Below the pieces are notes generated by a model. That model worked only from the letters and a program-made list of their open reading frames with translations, did no database searches and was not told the origin of the DNA. Positions 44,741 to 57,641 of a DNA stretch of 64,000 nucleotides are shown in pieces (the first letter of the stretch is position 1; each line of letters begins with the position of its first letter). The translations under genes and the position numbers were made by a program. Source of the DNA: Akebia trifoliata (Eukaryota > Streptophyta > Magnoliopsida > Ranunculales > Lardizabalaceae); NCBI GenBank assembly GCA_017979445.1, contig CM030706.1, forward strand, positions 23,972,281 through 24,036,280, read 5' to 3'.

Positions 44741-45480
44741 ATTCTTGAATAAAGGGTGATAACTATAAAGTATGGAAAGAAAGAATTATCCTTCACTTAG
44801 AGTGGATCGATATTGACTATGCTATTAGGAAAGATGAACTATCTGCAATTTCTGATACCAGTTCTATAGTGAATATTACGCTTTATAAAAAATGGGAGCG
44901 ATCTAATTGCTTCAGCGTAATGTTCATTAAGACAAAAATCTCTACTAGCATTCGTGGTTCTGTAAATCAGCATGATAATGTCCGGAACTTACTGAAAGTC
45001 ATTAATGATCAATTAGTCATTTTAGACAAGGTACTCGTGAGTACCCTAATCATGAGTTCTCATCCCTAAGGCTCACCAGTGTTAAAATTGTGCGCGAGCA
45101 CATCATGCATATGAGGGATATTATGTCTCAATTATATAATCTCGAGATTGAAATGTCAGAGTCCTTTTTGGTCCACTATATTTTGAATATCCTTCCGCAT
45201 CAATACAGACCCTTCAAAATATCTTACAACACACATAAAGACAAATAGTCAATTAATAAACTCATGATTATGTGTGTTCACGAGAAAGGGAGACTAGTAA
45301 TGGAATTGGGTGAGAGTGCAATATTGACTACGCGAGGAATGAACAAATCTTAGGCTAATCAGAAAGGGAAAGGAAAAATACTTTCTCCAACTGATATTAA
45401 GAAAATTTTCAAGTGTTTCTTTTGTAAAAAGATGAGATACGTAAAGAAGGAATGCGCCAAATTTAATAAATGACTTGAGG
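44741..45480 (+). pseudogene. Copia gag remnant
   Basis: The frame begins around DNYKVWKERIILHLEWIDID, the start of the UBN2-type copia gag, and continues with LYKKWERSN and STSIRGSVNQHDNVRNLLK. It is broken after VSTLIMSS and continues in another frame (REHIMHMRDIMSQLYNLEIE, then SESFLVHYILNILPHQYRPF). It ends with a zinc knuckle of form CFFCKKMRYVKKEC. In a working knuckle (CX2CX4HX4C) the position now occupied by Y should be H. Gag would form the particle. Several stops make it inactive. Confidence 0.88.
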
Positions 45481-45534
45481 ACAAAAGTAATTCAATTTCA
45501 TTTATTTGTTATGAATCTAATATGGTTAATATAA

Positions 45535-46038
45535 ATATTAACACATGGTAAATTGATTCTGAATCAATAATCGACATTTTGAATTCCTTGCAGGGTTTGT
45601 AAAACCTAAGGAAGCTAGTAAGAAGTAAGCAAAACATCTTATCCCAAAATAAGATGGACTCATATGTAAAGGCTGTAAAGACATGTTGTTTAATTTTAAG
45701 TAGTGATTTTGTTTTAGAGTTAGAAAAGACCTTTTATGTTTCAAGTTTTTCTAGAAATTTAATTTTAGTTTTAGGATTTGTACCTTTTGAATATTCCTTT
45801 CACTTTTCATAAACATCTTTTAGTTTATTTTACAAATCTAATTGTGTTGGGAATGGTATTTTGTTTGATGGTCTTTTTTGCATTAATTTACAAAACAATG
45901 CCATTTATAATGCTATGCATGTTAAAACTGGCATTAAAAGATGTGTTATTAATGAGGATTCCTCTACATTATGACATCAGAGATTAGGTCATATCTCCAT
46001 AGAAAAATTAAAAGATTAGTAAATAATGGGGTATTTAG
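45535..46038 (+). pseudogene. Copia protease and pre-integrase remnant (5' part)
   Basis: Broken frames contain the protease start (NTW, stop, IDSESIIDILNSLQG), where the usual DSG(A/S) active site reads DSE. They continue to the GAG-pre-integrase domain (HQRLGHISIEKLKRLVNNG). The coding sequence stops at 46038, where the Tekay-like LTR was inserted, and resumes in the same frame at 49204 (after the duplicated TTTAG) with TLDFTDFETCVNYIKGKHT. Confidence 0.85.
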
Positions 46039-49000
46039 TGTGGCGCCCCGCCAAACGCTAACACAAATCCCCATGTCAGATCTCGAGGTATTATGTAGCA
46101 CCTCGAAATTTCGGCATGGTTTTCTCTGTTTATGTTAGCATTCCAAGGCGTTCAACCTGCACCTGATAAACGACATACAATCTTGCATTTACATACATAA
46201 TGTAATAACGAGCGGAAGCCTATATACATCTAATATCGTACGATAAATCAGAGTGCGGAAGAAGAAAATTTATATACAGGATTATACAGAGATTTTCTCA
46301 CTCTAACAAAAGTCCTAACGCTCAGAACAACATCTATAATACTACCTAGACAAACTAACACCATTAGAGGGGTGTAGCCCCAATACTCACCAAGTGACAA
46401 AGTCTGGCTATCTATTTGACCCACCAGATGATTCACACTCGTGCTCTATACTTGTCTCGCCAAGCTTTAAATCTGAAACTAAAAAAATAGAGAAGGAAAG
46501 GGTGAGTAACAAGGGTTACCCAGTAAGGAAGCAACAATTTCTGTCAATAACCTCTCCTAACATGAACAAATAAACATACTGAATCATTTTAAAATAATCA
46601 AAATTTTACAGAAGAAAACTACGATTAACTGGTACATATAGCCAGGGATGAGAACCTAAACATTTTAAAACTCACATTACATCGATCAGCAGTACTCACT
46701 ATAACATTATCTTTTTATACAAATCTATTTGATCAAATAGAAACAATAAACATGCATTTCATCTTATATATCAAAATAAGCAACAGATACATAATACACA
46801 ATGGTGGAGTATTAGAATTAGAGAGTTGGGATTCACGACTGGATCGCTCCCAGTCGGGACATGATGTTACAATTCTTCTCGGGCTTTTAGTTCCTGATTT
46901 TGTGGCTGGTCGCTGTTTACCACGCTTGGTTGACCATTTATCTGGCTCAGGCTGGCCGTTTGACGTCACCGTAAGCAATGGGTCTCTTTTCGATGTGTCA
47001 GAACGTTCGACTACTATAGATTGTTAGTGATCACTGACTAATCATCTTCGTCTATGCCTATCAGGCGTACATGTGATTCCCAAAGATACAAACCATTCGT
47101 ATACGATCACCTTTACATTACAAGTTCACTAGTAAAGATAGAGAGGAATAAACCTGGATTCCAGTTGTGACTCCACTCTCATACGCGTCCCATACCACGT
47201 ATGAGTTTGGTGGTCCCTACCGTACATCCCAGGATAGTACACCACTCCGGATGATATGATGCACTATCCCTTCAGGCATTCACAAACTCTTTAACAGCTC
47301 ACAAAATAGCTACTTATATATATTATTTTCATTTGAAAACAAAAGAGAAATTAACAATACAAGGTTGAGAATAGATATCCAGTTTCCTACCATGCAAGTG
47401 TGGCCACCCGGCCTAAAATAAATAACATAACAGAGCGCCTCACGCTAACAGAAAGTAAATAAACATGCAACCAGTAACATTATCCCTGGATATCCGTTCA
47501 CCAACCTGCATACAACACAACAACGTAAAATGCAGACATCACCCCTCGGGTGTGACTCTGACATTTTACCGTTTCATACCCTTTTTCCCTTTTTTCGACT
47601 TTTACAGTTTTCAATCTCTTCATAAAATATCCATTTTCTGATATTCATCAACTCAATATGAGTTCATTGAATATTAAATCACATTTTTCAACTATAGAAT
47701 TTATTTCTATCAATAATATTGAAAAAAAAAATACAAATTTCATATCAAAACGGGGTCCGAGCAGTGCACAAGACCCAATTTATGGCAATAACCCGTTAAA
47801 ATACCTTACCCACGTATAATTTATTAAAAATATAATTAAACATATCAAACATGTAATTTTTGGCGTGAATTTTTGAAATAACAAAATAATTCTATATTTT
47901 AAAAATATATCCAAATTTTTCGATAAAATTCTAAATGCAATTTTCACAATCTAGATTACTAATAGAAATTAAGAGTTCCTTACCATGTCTAGGCGAAATG
48001 ATTAAAGCGTGTGCGCGAAAATCGAGGCGATCGGTACGGAAATCGAGATGGACCGAACATCGAAGCGGCTAATTTTCGAAACTGGCCTGGTGATTTCGAA
48101 GATCTCGATGTGCTCGTCTCTTCTCCCTTCTACGGCGAAAGACGGTTTGACCCCGAAATCGATGAAAATCGAAGTCAAAGTTACGAAATCTCCGTATAAA
48201 AATACGGCTGATTTTTGACTATACGGGGTGAAAAAGACGAGAAAATGAAAGGAATTTGGGTGGGTTATGTAGAGAATGAGGCTGCGGACGTTTCTCCTTT
48301 CTGCGTCGGAAGATCATTTGACCCGAAAACGGACAAAATCCGAGGTCAAAGTTTTGAAATTTCCGTATCCAAATACGGCTGATTTTTGACGATATCGGGT
48401 AAAATAGAAAGTGAAACAAAGAAAGGTTGGGTGGGTTTTGTAGAGAACGTAGCTGCGGACATTTCTTCCTTCTGTGTCGATCGTCGACGGCGAGCCATTT
48501 GTGAGAGATCTGAGATTGAAGATCGAAGAGAAAAAAAAAATTATTTTTTTTTATATGTCTCGGCCGTATGGACATATTGGGGAAGATGACATATAAAAAA
48601 AATTAAAATTATTATTTAAATAAAATGTGGGACGAATTCGGTATTTTGTCAATTGTTTCGATCGATGATAACTTGATCATCCGGACTCCAAAACTGACAA
48701 ATGAATACTCTATTTCACCTAATTTTTTGTTCCGGATCTAATGGTATAGTCAATTTCTACAAATTATATCTCCATAAAAAAATTACATTTTTGTCCTGAT
48801 GTGACCCCTAAACTTGATGTCGTTTTCGTTTTTGACGATAATTAGACTTCCTGATCTCTAAAAATGACAAATAAATAGTCTATGTTGAATAATTTTTCGT
48901 TATGAACCCAATGGTATGATCGAATTTTAAAATTATTACTCTAACAAAAAGTCATTGTTTTAGCCTGATTCGACCCGGTAATCGAGGATTTTGCAACTTT

Positions 49001-49203
49001 TATATTCGGACTTGCATTTGAGCATGCTTACAGGCTAAACTATGTTTTTCGATCATTTTGAATCTAATGGTGAGGTCAGATTCCATTAAAAATGATCAAA
49101 AATATCCTAAAGTTTTACCCCTAAATTCCACTTTCAAGATTTTCTTAAAATTCCACTATTTATTTTTTTCTCGAGATGCAAATTAAAAATTCAGGGTGTT
49201 ACA
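46039..49203 (+). mobile_element. Solo LTR, Tekay-like family, copy 2, nested in copia
   Basis: This 3,165-bp block starts TGTGGCGCCCCG and ends GGGTGTTACA. It is flanked by TTTAG on both sides (46034-46038, 49204-49208). It is collinear with copy 1 (10969-14135) throughout, including three units of the 171-bp tandem block (TTCTCCC-like starts at 48121, 48292 and 48463). It interrupts the copia pre-integrase region. Excision of the LTR and one duplication restores the copia frame across the site. Confidence 0.95.
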
Positions 49204-50215
49204 TTTAGTACTTTGGATTTTACTGATTTTGAGACTTGTGTGAACTACATAAAGGGAAAGCATACCAACAATTCAAAGAAAGATGCTAATAGGAGTTCGG
49301 CTATATTAGAAATCATACACACTAATATATGTAGTCCAGACATGGACTCATGGTTAGAAATACTCAATTTCCTTCATAGATAATTATTCACTATATTTGT
49401 ATCTATACATGCTTCATAACAATAATGAAGCATTAGATGCCTTTAAAATCTTTAAGGCTGAAGTAGAGAAACAATGCAGCAAGTAAATTAAGATCATGAG
49501 ATCAGATAAATGTGGATATTAGATACACAAAGGATGGACAAGCACCTGTGCCATTTGCAAAGTTTCTTCAAAAGTATGATATTGTTGCCCAATACACAAT
49601 GCCTAGTTCACCTGACCAAAATGGTGTAGTAGAAAGAAGAAATCAAACATTATTAGACATGGTGCGGAGTATGCTAAGCAACTCCAATCTTTCTAATTCC
49701 TTGTGAACTGAAACACTTAAGACGGTAGTATATATATTAAACCGAGTTCCAACCAAGGCTACTCCTAAAATGCCATTTGAATTATGGAAAGATTGAAAAT
49801 CGAGTTTGCGACATATGAGCGTTTGGGGATGTTCGTCTAAAGTAAGAATTTATAATCTATAAGAAAAGAAACTAGACCTAATGACCATTAGTGGGTATTT
49901 CATTTGATATGCTGAAAAGTCTAAATGTTACATATTTTTTTGTCCATCTTACACATTAAGATTGTGGAATCAAGAAATGCAAAATTTCTTGAAAATGACT
50001 TAATCAGTGGGAGCAATCAAATCATGATTATAGGTTCTGAGAAGGATCATTCAGAGTCTCAACCTTCTACTTCAGGTGATAGATTGGTTGTTGTTCACAT
50101 CATCCCTTAAGTACAAATTGGTGTTGAACAACCAATCATTGAAGTTTTACAAGCTATTGACAACATTCCAATAGATCAGGTTGTTCAAGAGTTACTCGAG
50201 ACTTTTGAATAATGA
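49204..50215 (+). pseudogene. Copia integrase remnant
   Basis: After the nested LTR the zinc-binding part (CVNYIKGKHT) and core follow in broken frames: LEIIHTNIC, IDNYSLYLYLYML, ALDAFKIFKAEVEKQ, then 49512-49706 with QYTMPSSPDQNGVVERRNQT and LLDMVRSMLSNSNL. The P-x-QNGV-x-ER-x-N-x-T stretch holds the third catalytic acid (E) of the DDE core. Stops and frameshifts (for example at 49707) end each piece. Integrase placed before reverse transcriptase is the copia order. Confidence 0.88.
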
Positions 50216-50329
50216 GTTGAATCTCATACTTCCAACGAAGATGATGGTGTGACATTAAGAAGATGTGCTAGAAATAAGAGGTCAACAATTCGTAATGATT
50301 ATGTTGTGCATCTACAAGAATCTAACTCA

Positions 50330-51165
50330 ACATTAGAGTCGAAAATGATCCCGAGTCTTTTTCACAAGCCATAAGTTGCAAAGAATCAGAATTATGGTAC
50401 AATATCATAGAGGAAGAGATGAATTCTATGAAGAGTAACGGAGTCTGGAACTTTTCTGAGTTGCCTAATAGTATAAAAGCTATTAGTTGTAAATGGGTCT
50501 TTAAAACAAAGAAATACTCATTAGGCAACATTGAGAGATACAAGGCAAGACTCGTTGTTAAGGGATTCACTCAAAAATAAGGAATTTATTACATGGAGAC
50601 CTTCCCTCTTGTATCTAAGAAAGATTCCTTGCACGCTATTTTGGTATTAGTAGCCCATTTTAACTTGGAATTGCAACAAATGGATGTAAAAACGACGTTT
50701 CTTAATGGAGATCTAGATGATGAAGTTTATATGAAATCACCTGAAGGATTCCCCTCTAGTAATGACGAGTACTTGATTTGCAAACTCAAGAAATCTATAT
50801 ACGATTTAAAATAAGCATCCCGCCAATGGTATTCGAAATTCCATAATATAATTTCTTCAGTTGATTTTGTAGAAAATATTATGGATCAATGTAAATACTG
50901 AAAAGTTAATAAGAGTAAAATTTGTTTTCTTGTTTTATATGTGTTGATAACATTTTACTAGCAACCAATAATAAGGGTTTGTTGCATGAGGTGAAACAAT
51001 TCATCTCTAAAAACTTTGATATAAAGGATATAAGTGAGACGTTTTATGTCATTGGCATTAAGATCTATATAGATAGATTTCGAGATATCTTGGGTCTGTT
51101 GTAAGAAACCTACATCAATAAGGTCTTAGAGAGATTTTGGATGAATGATTATTACCAAGTGTTGT
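50330..51165 (+). pseudogene. Copia reverse transcriptase remnant
   Basis: The pieces are: the N-terminal stretch (about 50400-50570) with MNSMKSNGVWNFSELP, CKWVFKTK and ERYKARLVVKGFTQ before a stop; 50593-50814 with LVAHFNLELQQMDVKTTFLN and GDLDDEVYMKSPEGF; and 50922-51104 with YVDNILLATNN. The catalytic YVDD box therefore reads YVDN, a loss of one metal-binding aspartate. The first catalytic aspartate (QMDVKT) is present. Homology ends at 51165, where the nested gypsy-type element begins. Confidence 0.9.
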
Positions 51166-52347
51166 TGATAAGTGCCTCGAAACACTGAATTATACGCACG
51201 TTTCCCGGACATTTATCTTGATTTTTGTCCCTATTTCTCCGTATTAAGGTAATAATCATGATAAGCCTCGAAACATCATGTTGCATGTTAATTAGACTTA
51301 ATTATACATAAATAAATTCATTTACTAGATAAATCTAATTACGTGTGTTTCTTGTGCAGAAAATCAACATTTTGGAATTAAAATCTCAAGGTAAAAGCAT
51401 TTGGGCTCACTTTGGAATGTCCTAATTTTTAACACATGTTTTCCTCTTTTGTCTTTTTGTGCAAAGAAAAGTAGATGCAACTTTTGGACTATTCTAAATA
51501 CATTTTTCTCTATAAATAGAGCTTCAATCTCTAGAGAAACCATCCCTCTTGATTCTTTATCCAAGACTCCTTTAATCTAAGGCTCTTAGTCTTTTCTCTT
51601 ATATCTTTATATTTTTATCTTCTAGTTACTTTGTTTTTAACTAAATAGTCTTGTAAGAAGTAGAAGAAGAAGAATTTGTAAGTTTCTTCATGAAATGAAA
51701 AAAAGTTCTTCCCTCTCTTGCAATTACATTAGGCTAAGCTCCCCTCCATTGGAGAGTGGAAAAGCCTAAAGCAAGTTCTTGTGTTGTTTCTAATTTCATA
51801 CATTTCATTTATATGAAATACTCATGAGTTTTCTTTAAGATTTCTTGTCCCTTTTATTCTTAATATAGATACTTTATGCTTATATCAAATCAAGATAAAG
51901 TATGCTTAAACTAGATAATTGGTAGTAAGAAATTCAATGAATTTTACTTTGTTTATGTTCCCTCATTTGATTTCATTTGCTAAATTTTCTGATCTAAGGA
52001 GCTAACACCAAGTCCTTGCGATTGCGTTATAAAAATGATAGAAACTAGAAATTGCTCATCAACATGTTCTAGGTAGATCCACTTCCAATGGTGCTTTAAT
52101 TTCATAAGTTTACTTGCGTTTAACTACATTTATTTTGATAAATTTTCTAACAATTTTAAATCTTCTTGATAAGTTCAAAAATACAAAGAAAAACAGTTTT
52201 AATTCATTTTGGTTAGTTCGAATTTTATCCTCTTAGCTTAACTCTACTTCTCCTTTTTCTTAGGTTTGATCTCCTACTTGCCCTACAAGTAAGATAAAAG
52301 TAAGATTAATATTAACTTTGATAGAAAGAACAACGATAGTCCTACCA
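51166..52347 (+). repeat. 5' LTR of the nested gypsy-type element
   Basis: It starts TGATAAGTGCCTCG and ends AGTCCTACCA. A TATAAATAGAG box at 51511-51521 fits a promoter. It is homologous to 56453-57641 and 30072-31284. Confidence 0.93.
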
Positions 52348-52353
52348 GAATTT

Positions 52354-52371
52354 TGGCGATGCTGTCGGGGA
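52354..52371 (+). other. Primer-binding site, tRNA-Asp type, decayed
   Basis: TGGCGATGCTGTCGGGGA, seven bases inside the 5' LTR, differs at a few positions from TGGCGCCGTTGCCGGGGA, the tRNA-Asp-complementary site of Athila-like gypsy elements. Confidence 0.75.
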
Positions 52372-53566
52372 AAGGTAAAGGTAGTGGTAAGTTTTGATTT
52401 AAAATTCATTTCTTTCATTTTCTTTCTCTTTTGGTTTCTTTCTTTAAGTTCAAGTGTTCTTGAGAGTTTAAGAGAAAAGAAAGAAGAGAAAATTTTGAAA
52501 AAAAAAAAGTCATTCCCATTTTTTTTCACCTCAGACATTAGAAGTTAAACTGACTGGAACTTTCTGCTCCGATCTACAAGTAACTATTATAATAAATCGA
52601 TTTGGGGTAGAACAAAATTTTCTATCAAATGTGACAAAATCAATAAGATTTTGATAAGTCAGAATCTATTTTTGAGTCCGTTTACTATCATTTCTGCTAA
52701 CATTTCTGTTATGGTCCTTGTAAGTGTAAATTTTTTTTTCTTCTTTTCTTTCAATTTCCTTTAATCTTTAGTTGCATTTATTTTTCTATTTTAGAAACTC
52801 TTGTATAGGATTCCTTGTTATTTGTTATATTTTTTTAATTATCCAAGAAAGCTTGGATTATAATAGACTAAGAAAGGATGATGGATGGACAATATCATCA
52901 CAGCTCATCGGGTTCGTACACTGAAATTGGTGTCAATGGCCTGAGTCGACTCAGATTTTTCATTTCCCATCTAGAACAGGATGTAATTTTCATACCACTC
53001 ACGCACCTCTTGTTAGTGAGTTTCTGTGTTGATTTTGAATGATTAATCTGTACATCTTAATTTGCACATAGTAATAAGGGCACCCCTTACGAGGATGACA
53101 GCATAAGATAAGAATCGGATTTCATCACCGATATCTTTTTATTCTAGGAAATTGGATTCACAACCACAAAATTAATTAAAATTGGTTAGACTTGACTCTA
53201 GGTCCCATCGAGCTTAATAAGCAAAGCTAATCTAAGTTGCACCAATTGCATTTCTTGATCGAAAATAGTGCCTAAACGCAATCCTGCCCCGTTATACCTC
53301 ATGTACTAGGGAGATAGACGATGTCTATTCTAGACGAGAAGTGATTTAAGAATGCCTTTGCTCAGTATCGTGCGCCACCTCTCAACTAGAGATTAAACTG
53401 TTTGTTTGCAATTTCAGAGATTTGGATCGAAGGCTAAGACTACCACTTTGAAACAGCTAGGAGCTGTCTAGTAGTAAGAACCCAATATCACGTGTGAATT
53501 CCTCCTTCTCTCGTGTGCAAATCAATAGTGTAAAGATATAAAACCTTAAGCAAATTTTGCATCGTC
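52372..53566 (+). other. Leader of the nested gypsy-type element
   Basis: No coding region is seen. The segment 53224-53402 is clearly related to 34447-34636 of the Ogre leader (opposite strand in the window, same sense within each element). The rest is AT-rich. Confidence 0.6.
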
Positions 53567-53995
53567 ATGGAGTTTATGAGAGAATCATGGATCCTGTGCA
53601 TTCTATGTGATAACTATGATCATTCTCCCAAGCGTTGTCCAAGTTTGCCCATGCTTTGTGCTACGCAGATCAATATGCATCATTCTCAAAATTCTTATTG
53701 GATACCTACACCTAGTTCGTTCGACCAACCATACCACATAAATAGTTGGTTTTCTTCGGATACTATACCTAATCAGAACGAGCTTACTCAGGGTAATCAT
53801 TTTGGTAACTATGAGGATTTTTATATGCACGATACCTCAATGATGAATTCAATTATAATTCTCCAACAATCCTATGATTCTCAATATTTCTCCGAATATA
53901 TAGCTGTAGAGCCAGAGTCAACATTCAATGACTCATTTTTGTCCTCTCCTCCAACTTCATCATCAGAGTCCTTGATGATTGAGTTGTTAAATTAA
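53567..53995 (+). CDS. Short zinc-knuckle ORF of the nested element
   Basis: This 142-codon frame starts at an ATG and contains CILCDNYDHSPKRC, an exact CX2CX4HX4C zinc knuckle within residues 11-24. It continues with a Q/N/S/Y-rich stretch (HHSQNSYWIPTPSSFDQPYH) and an acidic, serine-rich tail. In Athila-like gag proteins a knuckle of this type is followed by such a Q/N-rich stretch. Just after the stop, a Q-rich run (about 54001-54028) and further gag-like but broken sequence (INIQ-type, VQLGQLT) continue to about 54600. It is probably the C-terminal part of a degraded gag. Whether it is expressed is unknown. Confidence 0.6.
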   Translation: MEFMRESWILCILCDNYDHSPKRCPSLPMLCATQINMHHSQNSYWIPTPSSFDQPYHINSWFSSDTIPNQNELTQGNHFGNYEDFYMHDTSMMNSIIILQQSYDSQYFSEYIAVEPESTFNDSFLSSPPTSSSESLMIELLN

Positions 53996-56452
53996 TAACA
54001 ACAGTTCATCCAACAACAACAACAACAGAACATAGGTCAAGCCTTAGCCAGCATAGGAACTCAATTGAGTCACCTAGCGCTATCTTTAGTAGAAGGAAAT
54101 TTTGATAAATTAAAAAATTAGGATATTTTCATCCTAGAAAATCCATCATTCTTTCAAAATAACTTTAGTGACAAGCTCTACTTTTTGAAAATTTCAAAGA
54201 TTGTTTAACAATAATTGATAATCCTGTCTCAATTGAAATTCAAATTCAAACCAATGAGGTTACAGTTCCAATCAAAGCAATGATGGAAGTCCAACTAGGT
54301 CAACTTACTATGCTCTTAGAAGAAAGAGAGAATGATCAATTTTCAAATGAGATAACCCCCTAGAGCCAACCAATGTTTCAAATTCCCTATGAGCTAACCA
54401 ATTGTACAAAATTGGTTAAGGAAATGGATTCACCATCAGAGGAAACTGTTATTCAGGAAGAACCAATGATGAACTCTAATTTATTAGTCACACCAATTCT
54501 GACCATTATTGATCTAACCTCGTATCCCATCCAGCCTATCCTTTCACAAGATTGTAAAGACTCTGCCTATCTTACAACTTTCATTATTTTATGAAATATG
54601 ATGGTTAAGAACTATTTTGAAAAGGTGATGACGCTAAGAACTAAAGAAAAACGAGGGATGTTAATCATTTTAAAAAATCATTTTCATGTCCTAATGATAG
54701 TAAAAATCTGTTTGCCTATCATCTAGGGTGGGAAGTCGATCGATGTGTCCGTAAAATTATATGTTAGAAAAATACCTAAGATTTGGACTTTTTGATAGGT
54801 CTGACTACAGACGTTAAACTTAGCGCTGTTTGGGAGGCAACTTATGTGCTTTTGTTTTAATAAGTAGTTTAGTTAGGAAACAAACTTTCTCAACAAAAAA
54901 AAAACTCTAACCCTAATCCCTTTCTTATTCTTTTCCTCTTCAAGATAACTCTCAATCAAATCAATCAATCAGCGCTACTAGAACTGCTGACTGGTCAGCA
55001 ATTATTAATTGAGTAATAGAGATAAATGTTGGCCTATATTGAGGAGAAGAAGGCACACGTCACTGAAAGTTCGGATTCAGATTAGGATGAGTTTCATTCT
55101 TAGATTAAGACGTTTTTAGGTTGTTTCTTTATTCTTAGGTAGGATTTTATGTATGTAAAACTGTTTCGAAAATTATAATTGTTATAACTTTCAATATTTT
55201 CAGCTCAGTTATAACAAGATTTTGCAAATTAATGTCCAATCCGTTTCAGGTGTGATCTAATATTTTTCTCTCTTTCCTTATTACTTGCATATTGAGAATT
55301 TCATTTAAGTTTGGGAGTATTAAGTTAGCTCACAATTGCATGTCTAATTTATTTTCAAAAAATATTATTAAAAAAAATTAAAATCAAAAAAATCAAAAAA
55401 ACTATACAACACTTTTAGAAAAAAAATTCAAAATCTTTGTTTGTACTTTTTTACATATGAATTTCAAATTTTAGGCTCATGTTCTAACTTTTGATCATAA
55501 GTTCTTTTTGGTTATTCATCATTAAGAAAATCATAAAAAGAGTACTCTGAAAAATCCACTTTTAATTGAATACTTGAAAAAAAAAAAGATTTTATGGAAC
55601 AAGAGTTGACCTTCTTCTCTGTCTAGAGTGTTAGGAGAAACCTAGTTTAGTGAACTATGATTTCTTTGTCCTTTGATTGACTGGTTAGAAGAAAAATAGA
55701 ACTAGAGTTAGTATCACTTAAACAGTAACCATAGGATTAGACTGGGTATCTTGAAAAGGGCTACCTATTTTTTGTAAAAAGAACACCAAAAGTGGTGAAG
55801 TATGAAAAAGTTGAGAAAATAAAAAGTAAAAAAGATGTGAAAAAGACCAAAGTAAAGCAAAAAATATTAGAACTGAAAAAGTACAAAAATGAAAAGAATC
55901 CAATGAGACCAATTAGTTCAGTAGGGTGAAAGCTGTCAATGGTAAAAGCGTGAGTAAACTGGAATATCACAAATAAAGCCCTTAGAAGTATTAAAGTGAA
56001 CATCCACACCTCTCACAATCCTAGATAGGATGCCTAGTTTCGAGTTAGAACTTAGGTAGAACCGACCATTCTTAGTAATTAAAAGATGAAATCTTATTCC
56101 TAAAAAAATATTATTTAAAAAAAAAAATCAGAAAATTACAAAAGCACTTAAGTTATCTTTGAAAATTTCTAAAATGAGGAATAAAAACTTAGAACTTTGT
56201 TCAAACGTAAATGACATTTGATTGATTTGTGAAATATCATTATCTTTACCTTACATACTTGGATTTTGATTTTGATTTTGATATTTCTGTAAAGTGTTGG
56301 AATCTTGTGGGTATATTTTCTGCAAACTCTTACGAGTCAAACTCGTCCATTAGGGCTTCAAGAGCTTGCTGCACTCACTAAATACAGTCGAAGTGCCTGC
56401 GAAAGTGGCAGTTTTATTTTCTAGGGATTAGAAAAAAGATAAGTTTGGGGTG
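53996..56452 (+). other. Rest of the internal region of the nested element
   Basis: From 54001 to about 54600 gag-like sequence runs in broken frames, including an open piece at 54373-54594. No pol gene can be recognised in the remaining 1.9 kb, which is AT-rich with A- and T-homopolymers. A purine-rich stretch (GAAAAAAGATAAGTTTGGGG, ending 56450) directly precedes the 3' LTR and fits a polypurine tract. Confidence 0.6.
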
Positions 56453-57641
56453 TGATGAGTGTCTCAAAATACTGAAGTATACGCACGTTTCCCGTATATT
56501 TATCTTGATTTTTGTTAATATTTCTTCGTATTAAGGTAATAATCATGATAAGCCTCAAAATATTATGTTACATGTTAATTAGGCTTAATTATACATAAAT
56601 AAATTCATTTACTAGATAAATATAATTACGTGTATTTTTTGTATAGAAATCAACATTTTGGAATCAAAATCTCAAGGAAAAAATATTTGGACCCACTTTG
56701 AAATGTCCTAATCCTTAACTCATGTTCTCTTCTTTTGTCTTTTTGTACAAAGAAAAGTGGAGGCTATTTTTTAACTTTTCTACACACATTTTTCTCTATA
56801 AACAGAGCTTCAATCTCTAGAGAAATCATTCCTCTTGGTTATCTTATCCAAGACTCCTTTAATCTAAGGCTCTTAGTCTCTTCTCTTATATTTTTCTATT
56901 TTTATCTTCTAGTTATTTTCTTTTTAGCTGAATAGTCTTGTAAGAAGTAGAAGAAGAAGAATTTGTAAGTTTCTTCATGAAATGAAGAAAAGTTCTTTCA
57001 TCTCTTATCTTCACTCTCTTGAAAGGACATTAGGCTAAGTTCCCCTCCATTAGAGAGTGGAAAAGCTTAAAGTAAGTTTTTGCATTATTTCTTATTTTAT
57101 TCATTTCTTTTATCTAAAATGCTCATGAGTTTTCTTTAAGATTTCTTGCCCATTTTATTCTTAATATAGATACTGTATGCTTAGATTAGATCAAGATAAA
57201 GTATGCTTAAACTAAATAATTGGTAGTAGGAAGTTCAATGAATTTTACTTTGTTTATGTTCCCTCATTTGATTTCATTTGTTAAACTTTCTGATCTAAGG
57301 AGCTAACACCAAGCCCTTACGATTAAGTTATAAAAAGGTTAGAGATTAGGAATTGCTCATCAACAAGTTCTAGGTAGATCCACCTCCAATGGTGCTTTAA
57401 TTTCTTAAGTTTACTTGCTTTTAACTTCAATTAGTTTGGTTAACAATTTTAAATCTTCTTGATAAGTTCAAAAATACAAAAAAAAATAGTTTTAATTCCT
57501 TTTGATTAATTTGAATTTTATCCTCTTAGCTTAACTCTACTCCCCCTTTCTCTTGGGTTCGATCCCCCTAGTTGCACTACAAGTAAGTTAAAAGTAAGAT
57601 TAATATTAACTCCTGTGGGAAAAACAACGATAGTCCCACCA
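56453..57641 (+). repeat. 3' LTR of the nested gypsy-type element
   Basis: It starts TGATGAGTGTCTC and ends AGTCCCACCA. It is homologous to the 5' LTR with numerous substitutions, and followed by the GTTGT duplication. Confidence 0.93.

Larger units (their letters stand above)
51166..57641 (+). mobile_element. Non-autonomous gypsy-type LTR retrotransposon nested in copia
   Basis: This 6,476-bp element has LTRs at 51166-52347 (1,182 bp) and 56453-57641 (1,189 bp) and perfect 5-bp duplications GTTGT (51161-51165, 57642-57646). A primer-binding site of the tRNA-Asp type used by Athila-like elements follows the 5' LTR. The internal region of about 4.1 kb has only a zinc-knuckle ORF and gag-like remains. 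No protease, reverse transcriptase, RNase H or integrase can be recognised. It is therefore a non-autonomous or internally deleted member of the Athila/Tat group. A solo LTR of the same family is at 30072-31284. Confidence 0.9.

Noticed and set aside
53603..53830. Minus-strand frame opposite the zinc-knuckle ORF
   Set aside because: Shadow of the plus-strand frame. No motif.
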